DNA of 64,000 nt from Ehretia macrophylla (GCA_037974665.1 CM075767.1:29661498-29725497), one strand, 5' to 3'; counted from the stretch's first letter, positions 11,749 through 24,606 are shown. Notes: generated by a model not told the origin, from the sequence alone. Made by a program: numbers and translations.

Positions 11749-12084
11749 GTCATTTTGAGGGCCCAATTCCTTTATTTGTTAAAGGTTCACAGTCCCATCA
11801 TAGAGAGATGGCCCATTAAATAGGCCCAATGGGCTTAACGACAACCCATCCGCTTCAACAACACAGCATCCTCGCAAGACGTGATATCGACACGTTGTAG
11901 GGCCCTCTAATGTCCCGCGAGTAATTTTGTCATCGTTTTAACAGTTCACGACGTACGATTCGGGACGAAAAAACATAGCAAAAGAAGAAAAGTGGCCTGA
12001 AACTGATGAACACATTCGATTTTGGTCTCCAAAAATGGGCATGGCGAACAAGCTGGCTGCCCCCGTCGTAGAGCTCTTAGAGAG

Positions 12085-12095
12085 CTTTGCAAAAG
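12085..12095. other. Spacer deletion junction (639-bp unit)
   Basis: GCTTTGCAAAAGTTATGGGC joins two spacer parts normally separated by about 38 bp. The lost stretch includes the CGGTATG...CTCCTTACGG part. Short A-runs at both sides suggest slippage or end joining. Confidence 0.75.
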
Positions 12096-12269
12096 TTATG
12101 GGCACCGGAGCGACGATGACCTGGTCACAAGCCCTACGCCTCGGTTTGCAGGCCCAGCCTCTACGTGAAGCGAAGTTGTCTTGCCCAATGTTCCGTGGGA
12201 TTCGGTAATAGAAATTTGGTGGATAAAGTATCTTGGCAACCCTAACTAGGGCAAAAAATATTGAAAAGG

Positions 12270-12387
12270 GGGTGCAACACGAGGACGTCGCCGGGGGTCA
12301 CCCATCCTAGTACTACTCTCGCGCAAGCACGCTTAACTTCGGAGTTCTGATGGGATCCAGTGTATTAGTACTGGTATGATCGCACCT
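12270..12387 (-). rRNA. 5S rRNA copy 9
   Basis: Eight differences, one in the C-box, several near the 3' end, plus a changed outermost 5' base. Likely a decayed copy. Confidence 0.93.
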
Positions 12388-12956
12388 GTCATGTTTAGTG
12401 CACAATTACTTTATGTGTTAACGGTTCACATTCTCAGCCTAGATAGATGGCCAATTCAAAAGGCCTAATGGGCTTAACGATAACCCATCTGCTTCAACAA
12501 TGCAGCATCCTAGCAAGACGTGATATCGATTAGTTGTAGGGCCCCCTAATGTCCCGCGAGTAAGGTTGTCGTCCTTTTAACAGCTCATGACGTACGATCC
12601 GGGATGAAAAAATAGAGCAAGAGAAGAAAAGTGGCCTGAAACTGATGAAAATGTTCAATTTTGGGCTCCGAAAATGATCAATTTTGGGCTACAGCGAGCA
12701 AGCTGGCTGCCCCAGACGTAGAGCTCTCAGAGAGCTTTGCAACGGTATGTTGTGCGCCGCGTAACTCCCTACGGATCAAAAGTTATGGGCACTGGAGTGA
12801 CGGAGACCTGGTCACAAGCCCTACGCCTCGGTTTGCAAGCCCAGCCTCTACGTGAAGCGAAGTTGTCTTGCCCAATGTTCCGTGGGATTCGGTAATAGAA
12901 ATTTGGTGGATAAAGTATCTTGGCAACCCTAACCAGGACAAAAAAAATTGAAAAGG

Positions 12957-13074
12957 GAGTGCAACACGAGGACTTCCAAAGGGGTCACCCATCCTAGTAC
13001 TACTCTCGCCCAAGCACGCTTAACTTCGGAGTTCTGATGGGATCCGGTGCATTAGTGCTGGTATGATCGCACCG
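12957..13074 (-). rRNA. 5S rRNA copy 10
   Basis: Four differences, two in the C-box; the outermost 5' base is changed (accg). Confidence 0.95.
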
Positions 13075-13645
13075 GTCATGTTTAGGCCACAATTCCTTTA
13101 TGTGTTAACGGTTCACAGTCCCAGCCTAGAGAGATGGCCAATTCAAAAGGCCTAATGGGCTTAACGATAACCCATATGCTTCAACAATGCAGCATCCTTG
13201 CTAGACATGCTATCGACTCGTTGTAGGGCCCCCTAATGTGGCGCGAGTAAGGTTGTCATCCTTTTAACAGCTCACGACGTACGATCTGGGACGAAAAAAT
13301 ACAGCAAAAGAAGAAAAGTGGCATGAAACTGATGAAAACGTTCGATTTTGGGCTCCGAAAATGATCGATTTTGGGCTACTGCGAGCAAGCTTGCTCCCCC
13401 CGTCGTAGAGCTCTCAGAGAGCTTTGCAACGGTATGTTGTGTGTCGCGTAACTCCTTACGGATCAAAAGTTATGGGCACCGTAGCGACGGAGACCTGGTC
13501 ACAAGCCCTACGCCCTCGATTTTGCGGGCCCAGCCTCTACGTAAAGCGAAGTTGTCTTGCCCAATGTTCCGTGGGATTCGGTAATAGAAATTTGCTGGAA
13601 AAAGTATCCTGGCAACCCTAACCAGGGCAAAAAAAATTGAAAAGG

Positions 13646-13763
13646 GGGTGCAACATGAGGACTTCCCAGGGGGTCACCCATCTTTGTACTACTCTATCCC
13701 AAGCACGCTTAACTTCGAAGTTCTGATGGGATCCGGTGCATTAGTGCTGGTATGATCGCACCC
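13646..13763 (-). rRNA. 5S rRNA copy 11
   Basis: Six differences: one in the C-box and two in the IE. It shares the CATCTTTGTAC signature with copies 15 and 17. Confidence 0.94.
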
Positions 13764-14321
13764 GTCATATTGAGGGCCCAATTCCTTTATGTGTTAACGT
13801 TTCAAAGTCCCAACCTAGAGAGATGGCCAATTCAAAAGGCCCAAAGGGCTTAACGATAACCCATATGCTTCAACAACGCAGCATCCTAGCAAGACGTGAT
13901 ATCGACGCATTGTAGGGCCTCCTAATGTCCCGCGAGTAAGGTTTTCATCCTTTTAACAGCTCACGACGTACAATCCGGGACGAAAAAATAGAACAAAAGA
14001 GTAAAAGTGGCCTGAAACTGATAAAAATGTTCGATTTTGGCCTCCAAAAATGGGCACAACGAGCAAGCTGGCTGTCCCTGTCGTAGAGCTCTCCGAGAGC
14101 TTTGCAATTGTATGCTGTGCGCCGCGTAAATCCATACGGATCAAAAGTTATGGGCACCGGAGCGACGGAGACCTGGTCACAAGCCTAACGCCCTCGGTTT
14201 GCTGGCCTAGCCTCTACGTGAATCGAAGTTGTCTTGCCCAATGTTCTGTTGGATTCGGTAATAGAAATTTGGTGGATAAAGTATCTTGGCAACCTTAACC
14301 AGGGCAAAAAAATTGAAAAGA

Positions 14322-14439
14322 ATGTGCAACACGAGGACTTCCCAAGGGGTCACCCATCCTAGTACTACTCTCGCCCAAGCACGCTTAACTTCGGAGTTCT
14401 GATGGGATCCGTTGCATTAGTGCTGGTATGATTGCACCC
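14322..14439 (-). rRNA. 5S rRNA copy 12
   Basis: Five differences, one in the C-box, two at the 3' terminal base pairs. Sister of copy 7. Confidence 0.95.
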
Positions 14440-14996
14440 GTCATGTTGAGGGCACAATTCTTTTATTTGTTAACGGTTCACAGTCCTATCCTAGAGAGAT
14501 GGCCCATATAAAAGGCCCAATGGGCTTAACAACAACCCATCCACTTCAGCAACGCAGCATCCTCGCAAGACGTAATATCGATGCATTGTAGGGCCCTCAA
14601 ATGTCTAGCGAGTAAGGTTGTCGTCCTTTTAACAGCTCACAACGTACGATCCGGGATGAAGAAACAGAGCAAAAGAAGAAAAGTGGCTTGAAACTGATGA
14701 AAACGTTCAATTTTGGGCTCCAAAAATAGACACAGCGAGCAAGATGCTGCCCCCGTCGTAGAGCTCTCAGAGAGCTTTCCAACGGTATGCTGTGCGCCGC
14801 GTAACTCTTACGGATGAAAAGTTATGGGCACCGGAGCGACAGAGACCTGGTCACAAGCCCTACGCCCTCGGTTTACGGGCCAAGCCTCTACGTGAAGCGA
14901 TGTTGTCTTGCCCAATGTTCCGTGGGATTCGGTAATAGAAATTTGGTGGATAAAGTATCTTGGCAACCCTAACCAGGGAAAAAAAAATTGAAAAGG

Positions 14997-15114
14997 GGGT
15001 GCAACAAGAGGACTTCCCAGGGGATCACCCATCCTAGTACTACTCTCGCCCAAGCACGCTTAACTTCGGAGTTCTGATGGGATCCAGTGCATTAGTGCTG
15101 GTATGATCGCACCT
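14997..15114 (-). rRNA. 5S rRNA copy 13
   Basis: Four differences, one in the C-box. Confidence 0.95.
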
Positions 15115-15683
15115 GTCCTGTTTAGGGCACAATTACTTTATGTGTTAACAGTTCACAGTCTCAGCCTAGAGAGATGGCCAATTCAAAAGGCCTAATGGGC
15201 TTAACGATAACCCATCTGCTTCAACAATGCAGCATCCTAGCAAGACGTGATTTCGACTAGTTGTAGGGCCCCCTAATGTCCCGCGAGTAAGGTTGTCGTC
15301 CTTTTAACAGCTCATGACGTACGATCCGGGATGAAAAAATAGAGCAAAAGAAGAAAAGTGGCCTGAAACTGATGAAAATGTTCAATTTTGGGCTCCGAAA
15401 ATGATCAATTTTTGGCTACAGCGAGCAAGTTGGCTGCCCCCGTCGTAGAGCTCTCAGAGAGCTTTGCAACGGTATGTTGTGCGCCGCGTAACTCCTTACG
15501 AATCAAAATTTATGGGCACTGGAGTGACGGAGACCTGGTCACAAGCCCTACGCCTCGGTTTGCAGGCCCAGCCACTACGTGAAGCGAAGTTGTCTTGCCC
15601 AATGTTCCGTGGGATTCGGTAATAGAAATTTGGTGGATAAAGTATCTTGGCAACCCTAACCAGGACAAAAAAAATTGAAAAGG

Positions 15684-15801
15684 GGGTGCAACACGAGGAC
15701 TTCCCAAGGGGTCACCCATCCTAGTATTACTCTCGCCCAAGCACGCTTAACTTTGGAGTTCTGATGGGATCCGGTGCATTAGTGCTGGTATGATCGCACC
15801 C
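15684..15801 (-). rRNA. 5S rRNA copy 14
   Basis: Three differences, one in the C-box. Confidence 0.96.
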
Positions 15802-16371
15802 GTCATGTTTAGGCCACAATTCCTTTATGTGTTAACGGTTCACAGTCCCAGCCTAGAGAGATGGCCAATTCAAAAGGCCTAATGGGCTTAACGATAACCC
15901 ATATGCTTCAACAATGCAGCATCCTAGCAAGACATGCTATCGACTCGTTGTAGGGCCCCCTAATGTCGCGCGAGTAAGGTGGTCGTCCTTTTAACAGCTC
16001 ACAACGTACGATCCGGGTCAAAACAATAGAGCAAAAGAAGAAAAGTGGCATGAAACTGATGAAAACGTTCGATTTTGGGCTCTGAAAATGATCGATTTTG
16101 GGCTACTGCGAGCAAGCTTGCTTCCCCCGTCGTAGAGCTCTCAAAGAGCTTTGCAACGGTAAGTTGTGTGTCGCGTAACTCCTTACGGATCAAAAGTTAT
16201 GGGCACCGTAGCGACGGAGACCTGGTCACAAGCCCTACGCCCTCGGTTTGCAGGCTCAGCCTCTACGTAAAGCGAAGTTGTCTTGCCCAATGTTCCGTGG
16301 GATTCAGTAATAGAAATTTGCTAGAAAAAGTATCCTGGCAACCCTAACCAGGGCAAAAAAAATTGAAAAGG

Positions 16372-16489
16372 GGGTGCAACATGAGGACTTCCCAGGGGGT
16401 CACCCATCTTTGTACTACTCTCACCCAAGCACGCTTAACTTCGGAGTTCTGATGGGATCCGGTGCATTAGTGGTGGTATGATTGCACCC
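16372..16489 (-). rRNA. 5S rRNA copy 15
   Basis: Six differences: one in the C-box and one in the IE. Shares the CATCTTTGTAC signature. Confidence 0.94.
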
Positions 16490-17048
16490 GTCATATTGAG
16501 GGCACAATTCCTTTATGTGTTAACGTTTCACAGTCCCAACCTAGAGAGATGGCCAATTCAAAAGGCCCAAAGGGATTAACGATAACCCATCTGCTTCAAC
16601 AACGCAGCATCCTAGCAAAACGTGATATCGACGCATTGTAGGGCCTCCTAACGTCCCACGAGTAAGGTTGTCGTCCTTTTAACAGCTCACGACGTACGAT
16701 CCGGGATCAAAAAACAGAGCAAAAGAAGAAAAGTGGCCTGAAACTGAAAAAAACGTTAGATTTTGGGCTCCAAAAATGGGGACAGTGAGCAAGCAGGTTG
16801 CCTCTGTCGTAGAGCACTCAGAGAGCTTTGCAACGGTATGTTGTGCGACGCGTAAATGCTGACGGGTCAAAAGTTATGGGCACCGAAGCGACGGAGACCT
16901 GGTCGCAAGCCTTACACCCTTGGTTTACGGGCCCAGCCAATACGTGAAGCGAAGTTGTCTTGCCCAATGTTCCGTGGGATTCGGTAATAGAAATTTGGTG
17001 GATAAAGTATCTTGGCAACCTTAACCAGGGCAAAAAAAATTGAAAAGA

Positions 17049-17166
17049 GGGTGCAACATGAGGACTTCCCAAGGGGTCACACATCCTAGTACGCCTCTCA
17101 CCCAAGCACGCTTAACTTCGGAGTTCTGATGGGATTTGGGGCATTAGTGCTGGTATGATCGCACCC
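17049..17166 (-). rRNA. 5S rRNA copy 16
   Basis: Nine differences: two in the C-box and one in the IE. One of the most decayed copies. Confidence 0.92.
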
Positions 17167-17724
17167 GTGATGTTGAGGGCACAATTCTTTTATTTGTTAA
17201 CGGTTCACAGTCCCATCCTAGAGAGATGGCCCATTCAAAAGGCCCAATGGGCTTAACGACAACCCATCCGCTTTAACAATGCAGCATCCTTGCAAGACGT
17301 GATATCGACGCGTTGTAGGGCCCTCTAATGTCCCGCGAGTAATATTGTCATCCTTTTAACTGCTCACAACGTACGATCCGGGATGAAGAAACAGAGCAAA
17401 AGAAGAAAAGTGGCTTGAAACTGATGAAAACGTTCGGTTTTGAGCTCCAGAAATAGGAACAGCGAGCAAGTTGCTGACCCCGTCGTAGAGCTCTCAGAGA
17501 GCTTTGCAACGGTATGTTTTGCACCGCGTAATACCTTACGGATCAAAAGTTTTGGGCACCGGAGCGACGGAGACCTGGTCACAAGCCCTACGCCCTCGGT
17601 TTACGGGCCCAGCCTCTACGTGAAGCGAAGTTGTCTTGCCCAATGTTCTGTGGGATTCGGTGATAGAAATTTGGTGGATAAAGTTTCTTGGCAACCCTAA
17701 CCAGGGCAAAAAGAATTGAAAAAG

Positions 17725-17842
17725 GGGTGCAACACGAGGACTCCCCACGGGGTCACCCATCTTTGTACTACTCTGGCCCAAGCACGCTTAACTTCGGAGT
17801 TCTGATGGGATCCGGTGCATTAGTGCTAGTATGATCGCACCC
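17725..17842 (-). rRNA. 5S rRNA copy 17
   Basis: Six differences: two in the C-box and one in the IE. Confidence 0.94.
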
Positions 17843-18401
17843 GTCATGTTGAGGGCACAATTCCTTTATTTGTTAACGGTTCACAGTCCCATCCTAGAGA
17901 GATGGCCCATTCAATAGGCCCAATGGGCTTAACGACAACCCATCCACTTCAACAATGCAGCATCCTTGCAAGACGTGATATCGACGCGTTGTAGGGCCAC
18001 CTAATGTCCCGCGAGTAAGCTTGTCGTCCTTTTAGCAGCTCACGACGTACGATCCGGGATGAAAAAATAGAGGAAAAGAAGAAAAGTGGCCTGAAAATGA
18101 TGAAAACGTTCTATTTTGGGCTACAAAAATGGGAACATCGAGCAAGCTGGCTGTACCTGTCGTAGAGCTCTCAGAGAGCTTTGTAACGGTATGTTGTGCG
18201 CCGCGTAAATCCTTACGGATCAAAAGTTATGGGCACTGGGGCGACGGAGACCTGGTCACAAGCCCTACGCCCTCGGTTTGCGGGCCCAGCCTCTACGTGA
18301 AGCGAAGTTGTCTTGCCTAATGTTCCGTTGGATTCGGTAATAGAAATTTGCTGGATAAAGTATCTTGGCAACCTTAACCAGGTCAAAAAAAATTGAAAAG
18401 A

Positions 18402-18519
18402 AGGTGCCACACGAGGACTTCCTAAGGGGTCACCCATCCTAGTACTACTCTTACCCAAGCACACTTAACTTCGGAGTTCTTATGGGATCTGGTGCATTAG
18501 TGCTGGTATGATCGCACCC
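18402..18519 (-). rRNA. 5S rRNA copy 18
   Basis: Nine differences, with hits in C-box, IE and A-box. First member of the alternating dimer. Probably a pseudogene. Confidence 0.92.
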
Positions 18520-19077
18520 GTCATGTTGAGGGCACAATTCCTTTATTTGTTAACGATTCACAGTCCCATCCTAGAGAGATGGCCCATTCAAAAGGCCCTA
18601 TGGGCTTAACGACAACCCATCATCTTCAACAACGCAGCATCATCGCAAGACGTAATATCGATGCATTGTAGGGCCCTCTAATGTCCAGCGAGTAAGGTTG
18701 TCGTCCTTTTAACAGCTCACAACGTACGATCCAGGCCGAAGAAACAGAGCAAAAGAAGAAAAGTGGCCTGAAACTGATGAAAACGTTCGATTTTGGGCTC
18801 CAAAAATAGGCACAGCGGTCAAGCTGCTGCCCCCGTCGAAGAGTTCTCAGAGAGCTATGCAACGATATGCTGTGCGCCTCGTTACTCCTTACGGATCAAA
18901 AGTTATAGGCCCCGGTGTGACGGAGACCTGGTCAAATGCCCTACGACCTCGGTTTGCGGGCCCAGCCTCTACATGAAGCGAAGTTCTCTTGCCCAATGTT
19001 CCGTGGGATTCGGTAGTTGAAATTTGGTGGATAAAGTATCTTGGAAACCCTAACCATGGCAAAAAAAATTGAAAAGG

Positions 19078-19195
19078 GGGTGCAACCCGAGGACTTCCCA
19101 GGGGGTCACCCATCCTAGTACTACTCACACCCAAGCACGCTTAACTTCGGAGTTCTGATGGGATCCAGAGCATTAGTGCTGGTATGATCGCACCC
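19078..19195 (-). rRNA. 5S rRNA copy 19
   Basis: Five differences, two in the IE (CTCACACCC instead of CTCTCGCCC). Confidence 0.95.
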
Positions 19196-19754
19196 GTCAT
19201 GTTGATGGCACAATTCCTTTATTTGTTAACGGTTCACAGTCCCATCTTAGAGAGATAGCCCATTGAAAAGGCCCAATGGGCTTAACGATAACCCATCCGC
19301 TTCAACAACGCAGCATCCTCACAAGACGTGATATCGACGCGTTGTAGGGCCACCTAATGTCCTGCGAGTAAGCTTGTCGTCCTTTTAGCAGCTCACGACG
19401 TACGATCCGGGATGAAAAAACAGAGCAAAAGAAGAAAAGTGGCCTGAAAATGATGAAAACATTCTATTTTGGGCTACAAAAATGGGAACATCGAGCAAGC
19501 TGGCTGCACCTGTCGTAGAGCTCTCAGAGAGCTTTGTAACGGTATGCTGTGCGCCGCGTAAATCCTTACGGAGCAAAAGTTATGGGCACCGGAGCGACGG
19601 AGACCTGGTCACAAGCCCTACGCCCTCGGTTTGCGGGCCCAGCCTCTACGTGAAGCGAAGTTGTCTTGCCTAATGTTCTGTTGGATTCGGTAATAGAAAT
19701 TTGCTGGATAAAGTATCTTGGCAACCTTAACCAGGGCAAAAAAAATTGAAAAGA

Positions 19755-19872
19755 AGGTGCCACACGAGGACTTCCTAAGGGGTCACCCATCCTAGTACTA
19801 CTCTTACCCAAGCACACTTAACTTCGGAGTTCTGATGGGATCTGGTGCATTAGTGCTGGTATGATCACACCC
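19755..19872 (-). rRNA. 5S rRNA copy 20
   Basis: Nine differences, mostly those of copy 18, with GATCACACCC at the 5' end. Identical by eye to copy 22. Confidence 0.93.
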
Positions 19873-20430
19873 GTAATGTTGAGGGCACAATTCCTTTATT
19901 TGTTAACGATTCACAATCCCATCCTAGAGAGATGGCCCATTCAAAAGGCCCTATGGGCTTAACGACAACCCATCCTCTTCAACAACGCAGCATCCTCGCA
20001 AGACGTAATATCGATGCATTGTAGGGCCCTCTAATGTCCAGCGAGTAAGGTTGTCGTCCTTTTAACAGCTCACAACGTACGATCCAGGCCGAAGAAACAG
20101 AGCAAAAGAAGAAAAGTGGCCTGAAACTGATGAAAACGTTCGATTTTGGGCTCCAAAAACTGGCACAGCGGGCAAGCTGCTGCCCCCGTCGAAGAGTTCT
20201 CAGAGAGCTTTGCAACGATATGCTGTGCGCCTCGTTACTCCTTACGGATCAAAAGTTATAGGCACCGGTGTGACGGAGACCTGGTCAAATGCCCTACGCC
20301 CTCGGTTTGCGGGCCCAGCCTCTACAAGAAGTGAAGTTGTCTTGCCCAATGTTCCGTGGGATTCGGTAGTTGAAATTAGGTGGATAAAGTATCTTGGAAA
20401 CCCTAACCAAGGCAAAAAAAATTGAAAATG

Positions 20431-20548
20431 GGGTGCAACCCGAGGACTTCCCAGGGGGTCACCCATCCTAGTACTACTCACACCCAAGCACGCTTAACTT
20501 CGGAGTTCTGATGGGATCCAGAGCATTAGTGCTGGTATGATCGCACCC
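20431..20548 (-). rRNA. 5S rRNA copy 21
   Basis: Same five differences as copies 19 and 23; the gene sequence appears identical in all three. Confidence 0.95.
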
Positions 20549-21107
20549 GTCATGTTGGGGGCACAATTCCTTTATTTGTTAACGGTTCACAGTCCCATCA
20601 TAGAGAGATAGCCCATTGAAAAGGCCCAATGGGCTTAACGATAACCCATCCGCTTCAACAACGCAGCATCCTCACAAGACGTGATATCGACGCGTTGTAG
20701 GGCCACCTAATGTCCTGCGAGTAAGCTTGTCGTCCTTTTAGCAGCTCACGACGTACGATCCGGGATGAAAAAACAGAGCAAAAGAAGAAAAGTGGCCTGA
20801 AAATGATGAAAACATTCTATTTTGGGCTACAAAAATGGGAACATCGAGCAAGCTGGCTGCACCTGTCGTAGAGCTCTCAGAGAGCTTTGTAACGGTATGC
20901 TGTGCGCCGCGTAAATCCTTACGGAGCAAAAGTTATGGGCACCGGAGCGACGGAGACCTGGTCACAAGCCCTACGCCCTCGGTTTGCGGGCCCAGCCTCT
21001 ACGTGAAGCGAAGTTGTCTTGCCTAATGTTCCGTTGGATTCGGTAATAGAAATTTGCTGGATAAAGTATCTTGGCAACCTTAACCAGGGCAAAAAAAATT
21101 GAAAAGA

Positions 21108-21225
21108 AGGTGCCACACGAGGACTTCCTAAGGGGTCACCCATCCTAGTACTACTCTTACCCAAGCACACTTAACTTCGGAGTTCTGATGGGATCTGGTG
21201 CATTAGTGCTGGTATGATCACACCC
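21108..21225 (-). rRNA. 5S rRNA copy 22
   Basis: Identical by eye to copy 20. Confidence 0.93.
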
Positions 21226-21783
21226 GTAATGTTGAGGGCACAATTCCTTTATTTGTTAACGATTCACAGTCCCATCCTAGAGAGATGGCCCATTCAAAAG
21301 GCCCTATGGGTTTAACGACAACCCATCCTCTTCAACAACGCAGCATCCTCGCAAGACGTAATATCGATGCATTGTAGGGCCCTCTAATGTCTAGCGAGTA
21401 AGGTTGTCGTCCTTTTAACAGCTCACAATGTACGATCCAGGCCGAGGAAACAGAGCAAAAGAAGAAAAGTGGCCTGAAACTGATGAAAACGTTCAATTTT
21501 GGGCTCCAAAAACAGGCACAGCGGGCAAGCTGCTGCCCCCGTCGAAGAGTTCTCAGAGAGCTTTGCAACGATATGCTGTGCGCCTCGTTACTCCTTACGG
21601 ATCAAAAGTTATAGGCACCGGTGTGACGGAGACCTGGTCAAATGCCCTACGCCCTCGGTTTGCGGGCCCAGCCTCTACATGAAGCGAAGTTGTCTTGCCC
21701 AATGTTCCGTGGGATTCGGTAGTTGAAATTTGGTGGATAAAGTATCTTGGAAACCCTAACCAGGGCAAAAAAAATTGAAAAGG

Positions 21784-21901
21784 GGGTGCAACCCGAGGAC
21801 TTCCCAGGGGGTCACCCATCCTAGTACTACTCACACCCAAGCACGCTTAACTTCGGAGTTCTGATGGGATCCAGAGCATTAGTGCTGGTATGATCGCACC
21901 C
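21784..21901 (-). rRNA. 5S rRNA copy 23
   Basis: Identical by eye to copies 19 and 21. Last gene of the 1353-bp dimer run. Confidence 0.95.
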
Positions 21902-22458
21902 GTCATGTTGAGGGCACAATTCCTTTATTTGTTAACGGTTCACAGTCCCATCATAGAGAGATAGCCCATTGAAAAGGCCCAATGGGCTTAACGATAACCC
22001 ATCCGCTTCAACAACGCAGCATCCTCACAAGACGTGATATCGACGCATTGTAGGGCCCTCTAATGTCCAACGAGTAAGGTTGTCATCCTTTTAACAGCTC
22101 ACGACGTACGATCCGGGATGAAAAAACAGAGCAAAAGAAAAAAAGTGGCCTGAAACTGATGAAAACGTTCGATTTGGGCTCCAAAAATGGGTAAAGCGCG
22201 CAAGCTTGCTGCCCTCGTTGTAGAACTCTCAGAGAGATTTGCAACGGTATGTTATGCGCCGTGTAACTCTTTACGGATCAAAAGTTATGGGCACCGGAGC
22301 GACGGAGACCTGGTCACAAGCCCTACGCACTCGGTTTGCGGGCCCAGCCTCCACGTGAAGCGAAGCTGTCTTGCCCAAGTGCCGTGGTATTTGATAATAG
22401 AAATGTGGTGGATAAAGTATCTTGGCAACCCAAACCGGAGCAAAAAAAATTGAAAAGG

Positions 22459-22576
22459 GGGGGCAACACGAGGACATCCCATGGAGTTACCCATCCTAGT
22501 ACTACTCTCGCCCAAGCACAGTTAACTTCGGAGTTCTGATGGGATCCGGTGCATTAGTGCTGGTATGATCGCACCC
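22459..22576 (-). rRNA. 5S rRNA copy 24 (first B-type)
   Basis: Seven differences, three in the C-box and two in the A-box. It is the leftmost copy with GACATCC in place of GACTTCC (gene-strand A101 to T). That change travels with a distinct 3' spacer: GTGCCGTGG..., GATAATAGAAATGTGG, CCCAAACCGGAG. Confidence 0.93.
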
Positions 22577-23134
22577 GTCATGTTGAGGGCACAATTCTTT
22601 TATTTGTTAATGGTTCACAGTCCCATCCTAGAGAAATGGCCCGTTCAAAAGGCCTAATGGGCTTAATGACAACCCATCCGTTTCAACATCGCAGCATCCT
22701 CGCAAGACGTGGTATCGACGCGTTGTAGGGCCCTCTAATGTCCCGCGAGTAAGGTTGTCATCCTTTTAACAGCTCACGACGTACGATCTGGGACGAAGAA
22801 ACAAAGCAAAAGAAGAAAAGTGGTAAGAAACTGATGAATACGTTCGATTTTGGGCTCCAAAAAGGGCAAAGCGATAAAGCTGGCCGCCTCCGTCGTAGAG
22901 CTCTCAGAGAGCTTTGCAACGGTATGCTATGTACCGCGTAACTCCTTACGGATCAAAAGCTATGCGCACCGGAGCGACGGAGACGTGGTCACAAGCCCTA
23001 CGCCCTCGATTTGCGGGCCCATCCTCTACGTGAAGCGAAGTTGTCTTGCCCAATGTCTCGTGAGATTCGGTAATAGAAATTTGGTGGATAAAGTATCTTG
23101 GAAACCCTAACCAGGGCAAAAAAAATTGAAAAGA

Positions 23135-23252
23135 GGGTGCAACACGAGGACTTCCCAAGGGGTCACCAATCCTAGTACTACTCACACCCAAGCACACTTA
23201 GCTTCGGAGTTCTGATTGGATCCGAAGCATTAGTGCAGGTATGATCGGACCC
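23135..23252 (-). rRNA. 5S rRNA copy 25
   Basis: About twelve differences, with two hits in each promoter box. The most diverged full-length copy; almost certainly a pseudogene. Confidence 0.9.
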
Positions 23253-23812
23253 GTCATGTTGAGGGCACAATTCCTTTATTTGTTAACGATTCACAGTCCC
23301 ATCATAGAGAGATGGCCCATTCAAAAGGCCCAATGGGCTTAACGATAACCCATCTGCATCAATAATGTAGCATCCTCACAAGACGTGATATCGACGCGTT
23401 GTAGGGCCCTCTAATGTCCCACAAGTAAGGTTGTCATCCTTTTAACAGCTCACGACGTACGATTCGGGATGAAAAAACAGAGCAAAAGAAGAAAAGTGGC
23501 CTGAAACTGATGAAAATGTTCGATTTTGGGCTCCAAAAATGGGTAAAGCGAGCAAGCTTGCTGCCCTCGTCGTAGAACTCTCAAAGAGCTTTGGAACGGT
23601 ATGTTGTGCGCCGTGTAACTCTTTACGGATCAAAAGTTATGGGCACCAAAGCGACGGAGACCTGGTCACAAGCCCTACGCCCTCGGTTTGCGGGCCCAGC
23701 CTCTACGTGAAGCAAAGCTGCCTTGCCCAAGTGCCGTGAGATTTGATAATAGAAATGTGGTGGATAAAGTATCTTGGCAACCCAAACTGGAGCAAAAAAA
23801 ATTGAAAATGGG

Positions 23813-23930
23813 GGGGGCAACACGAGGACATCCCATGGAGTTACCCATCCTAGTACTACTCTCGCCCAAGCACACTTAACTTCGGAGTTCTGATGGGATC
23901 CGGTGCATTAGTGATGGTATGATCGCACCC
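23813..23930 (-). rRNA. 5S rRNA copy 26 (B-type)
   Basis: Seven differences: three in the C-box and one in the A-box. Shares CCCATGGAGTTACCC with copy 24. Confidence 0.93.
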
Positions 23931-24488
23931 GTCATGTTGAGGGCACAATTCTTTTATTTGTTAACGGTTCACAGTCCCATCCTAGAGAAATGGCCCGTTC
24001 AAAAGGCCCAATGGGCTTAACGACAATCCATCCGCTTCAACAACGCAGCATCCTCGCAAGACGTGGTATCGACGCGTTGTAGGGCCCTCTAATGTCCCGC
24101 GAGTAAGGTTGTCGTCCTTTTAACAGCTCACGATGTACGATCCGGGACGTAGAAACAGAGCAAAAGAAGAAAAGTGGCATGAAACTGATGAAAACGTTCG
24201 ATTTTGGGCTCCAAAAAGGGCAAAGCGAGAAAGCTGGCTGCCCCCGTCGTAGAGCTCTCAGAGAGCTTTGCAACGGTATACTGTGTGCCGCGTAACTCCT
24301 TATGGATCAAAAGCTATGCGCACCGGAGCGACGGAGACGTGGTCACAAGCCCTACGCCCTCAGTTTACGGGCCAAACCTCTACGTGAAGCGAAGTTGTCT
24401 TGCCCAATGTTCCTTGGGATTCGGTAATAGAAATTTGGTGGATATAGTATCATGGCAACTCTAACCAGGGCAAAAAAAATTGAAAAGG

Positions 24489-24606
24489 GGGTGCAACACG
24501 AGGACTTCCCAAGGGATCACCCATCCTAGTACTACTCACACCCAAGCACGCTTAACTTCGGATTTCTGATGGGATACGGTGCATTAGTTTTGGTATGATC
24601 GCACCC
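24489..24606 (-). rRNA. 5S rRNA copy 27
   Basis: Eight differences: two in the C-box and two in the IE. The upstream spacer mixes both haplotypes (TTTATTTGTT with CCCAGCCTAG). Confidence 0.92.

Larger units (their letters stand above)
12270..17720 (-). repeat. Higher-order repeat of 2727 bp (four 5S units), two copies
   Basis: Copies 9, 10 and 11 correspond to copies 13, 14 and 15 at offsets of 2727, 2727 and 2726 bp. The correspondence includes shared unusual bases such as the CATCTTTGTAC change in copies 11 and 15. The boundaries are approximate, and the last unit of each tetramer (copies 12 and 16) is more diverged. Confidence 0.75.
17983..22040 (-). repeat. Higher-order repeat of 1353 bp (5S dimer), three copies
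   Basis: Two distinct 5S units alternate: a CCTAAGGGG...CTCTTACCC type (copies 18, 20, 22) and a CAACCCGAGG...CTCACACCC type (copies 19, 21, 23). Matching points recur at 18032, 19385 and 20738. By eye the second and third dimers differ at about 14 of 1353 positions; the first is slightly more diverged. Outside, on the right, the GCCACCTAATGTCCTGCG spacer signature switches to another type near 22045. This indicates a recent local amplification. Confidence 0.88.
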
